The notes beneath the pieces were generated by a model. It made no database searches and was not told the origin of the DNA. It saw only the letters and a list, made by a program, of their open reading frames with translations. From positions 2,147,792-2,211,791 of the forward strand of contig VZSE01002700.1 of NCBI GenBank assembly GCA_013398275.1: a stretch of 64,000 nucleotides of DNA, read 5' to 3'. The position numbers and the translations under genes were made by a program. This stretch comes from Promerops cafer. Its lineage: Eukaryota > Chordata > Aves > Passeriformes > Nectariniidae. This document shows, piece after piece, positions 61,611 to 64,000 of the stretch. How positions within the stretch are numbered: position 1 is the first letter of the stretch; each line of letters starts with the position of its first letter.

Positions 61611-64000
61611 TTTCTGGGATTTGAGCACTTCAGAGTGCTGCTGCTCTGCCTGACTAACACTGGCGTACAAGTCAGGTACCTGGGGTAGGGGAGGGTGGCA
61701 AAGGGCAGCTCCCAGCAATGCCCACTGCAGCTTTCACACTTTGTCTTCAAGCTGCCTCTTGAAGAGTTTACTTTTGTTCCTCACCCTGACATTCCTTAAT
61801 CAAAAAGACTTGTCCTAGAGTAAAGGTACGTGTTTCTTCCTGGCTCAGATAGAAATACTACCAAAAAAACAAGGATCCCAGGTGGACCTCAGTTTATCTC
61901 AGATGTGCTACAAGCGCTCTTGAGTTTTCAAAGTGCACTGGGGGAAAATTTCAGGGTCCAATTCAGGTCATGGTTTGAGGTAAAATAGATTTTTATTAAT
62001 AATCGCTGCATCTATACATTTGTGGATGTTACCAGTGAAGGCAATAAGAAAAACAACTGTAAACTTATAAAAAGAAGCATTTTATTCCTGCCCTTGCCAC
62101 CACATGTACTGGAAACGAACTATATTGGCTCTGTTTTAGCTAGTAATGTCTAATGCAGGAAGACAGGAATAAGCAGAGTAGAAAGCACCTGTCAGCTCTA
62201 TTTCCCACTCTCCTTGATTAGCATGAAACATTAATAGGGCTCTCAGAAATTCTGGTCTGAAATGGGCTTTGCTTGAAAACGTGTCTGCCTTTACTGCACA
62301 AAAGCTGCTGTCATTAAAAAAAAGGGCAGATAACTAAAGAAGACTCTTTCTTGAAATTTATACCATTTTTTCATACAATGACAAATTATTTTAATAATAG
62401 GAATCGCACACTCTGCCATTTGTATAATGTTTCCCATAAAATTCTCCCATTAAATTTGCTCTTCTACTTGACTCATATCTTTTTAAAAAAATGACACACA
62501 CAAAATGATACATCACGCATTCTTACAAAGAATTGGAAGTGAACATACTGTAATGGGTTAACATACGTTTTAATAAAATTTTCATTGTTGCACATTTCAC
62601 TTTTCGGTACTGAGAGCCAGGGCTGTACCAGTAACCCCAGGCAATGCCTAAGGATAAAACAAATCATACGGTAGTGAACTATTTTCACCTATTTATCCTT
62701 CTACTGAAAATATATTCATAAATACAAAATGAAGCTAAGATACGTAGCCAGTAACATTACACATAACAGAGATATTCCCTAGTATTTGTATTCTATTATT
62801 TTTTAATAATATACCTTCTGCATTTCTAAGATACTTCAGCTTCTGTTTTTATTCCTTATGTATCTTGTAAGACACCAAACCATTTTACTTTTTGTCTCCC
62901 CAAAGTGGGCAGTAACAAATATTTGAATCCAGAGAGTCAAATTAAATCCTATTGCACAACCTATTATAGAACATGCACTGCAAGTCAAAAATGTATGCAG
63001 GTCTATTTATCTAGCAAGTGGAGTTTTCTGAAGAAGAAACTTTTGATTTGTGGCATATGTAGGTTTATTTGCGCATCGACAATCTGCCTTAAAAGATCTG
63101 TGTCATCAAAAACGTTCCTGTACACCTCAGCATATTAATTGCTTTGCTAGATGGGGTTATCTCAGAGAATAAATACTGAAATAAAAAAAATTTGCCCTGA
63201 ATATTCATTTTACTATGGAGGCACCGTGCAACTTCAAAATAATAGGTTTTGTTTCTTTGTTACTGTATAAGAATTCTAGAATAATAATTGCATTTCATTG
63301 CCACAAATTAAAATCATGTGGCAACAATAAATAAAGCTAATTCAAGTAGCACCTAAGATCTAATTTTTGTGATTGTTTATCTCGTGCCTAGGATCAGATA
63401 TTTAAAGGTGAAATCAAAAACACAGATATTGTAAATAAAAAAGAAGCTGATGTAATTACTCTTTATTTGATAATGCACATTTTAAGATTTCAAATTTTAA
63501 AATATCCAGATCTTCTTTTCCCCTTGTTTTCTCCCCTTCCTTCCCAAGTCTGATTTCACAGAAAAGATGCTTCAGCTTGTCTCCTAATATGTTATTAAAG
63601 ACCATGTGTCTTCTACAAGAATGATGTTATACAGAATAAAATGCAAGTATATTTATTTAACAAAGCATCATAAGAAAGAAAAACAAAGTGAGTTTACAAC
63701 TTGTAAGTCGTAAAATATTTGCTTCTAATAGTGAGAAATCTTTCTGATTATACGTATCACAGGGAAATATATTATGAATAAAACTTAGAGTTCTTATAAT
63801 TTCATACTGATTGATTTTTTTCTTTATATATTAAAAATTATGCATAAAATATTTTCTACTTCTTTTTCCTTCATCTTATTTTATAAATGCATAACTTCTC
63901 ATAGAAAGCAAGGATGAGATAAAATTATTTAGACATTTTATCACTCTGCTTACATATGAACAATGCTGATGAAGAACTTGCTGTTCTTCATAGGCTCAGC
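61611..64000. other. Unannotated AT-rich noncoding DNA
   Basis: No gene is supported. Short homopolymers and AT-rich sequence dominate towards the right end. Frames of 71-77 codons have no domain. Confidence 0.5.

Overview
This window reads as an AT-rich, gene-poor stretch of vertebrate nuclear DNA, most likely from a perching bird (passerine). The evidence is the repeat content. There are two clear CR1 LINE tails, one of them split by a later insertion, plus a third small CR1 fragment. There are two avian-type endogenous-retrovirus solo LTRs. One short element on the minus strand has a tRNA-Ile-like head and a CR1-like tail, the architecture described for passerine TguSINE1. No bacterial-type operons, rRNA, intact tRNA or CRISPR array is present. 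A 20-N assembly gap lies at 13981-14000.

Layout. 1-7010: unannotated AT-rich DNA with a CR1 fragment near 6.35 kb. 7.0-7.64 kb: a homeodomain-motif-rich block that looks like a conserved regulatory element. About 8.9 kb: an 87-nt exon-like ORF. 10.5-12.27 kb: a CR1 interrupted by a 1,370-bp solo LTR. 14 kb: gap and poly(A). 15.5-16.3 kb: a second, degraded LTR. 18.9-19.7 kb: regulatory-looking blocks. 21.3-21.5 kb: a 201-nt exon-like ORF on the minus strand. 25.1-25.8 kb: a second strong regulatory candidate. 30.0-30.5 kb: a possible spliced 3' end of a transcript with AATAAA. 32.5 kb: an old tRNA-like SINE remnant. 33.3-33.5 kb: CR1. 34.3-35.3 kb and 43.4-43.6 kb: further regulatory candidates. 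40.6-41.3 kb: a decayed LINE reverse-transcriptase fragment of L1/Tx1 type, unusual for a bird. 51.2-51.9 kb and 57.9-58.1 kb: AT/TAAT-rich regulatory candidates. 55.1 kb: the tRNA-Ile/CR1 SINE. 61.5 kb: an imperfect inverted repeat.

No complete protein-coding gene can be supported. The longest open frames (up to 162 codons) sit in LTR DNA or lack any recognisable domain. The most economical reading is a gene desert or very large intron whose function, if any, is cis-regulatory. The regulatory calls rest on motif content and texture only. They were made without an alignment and need cross-species conservation to confirm.
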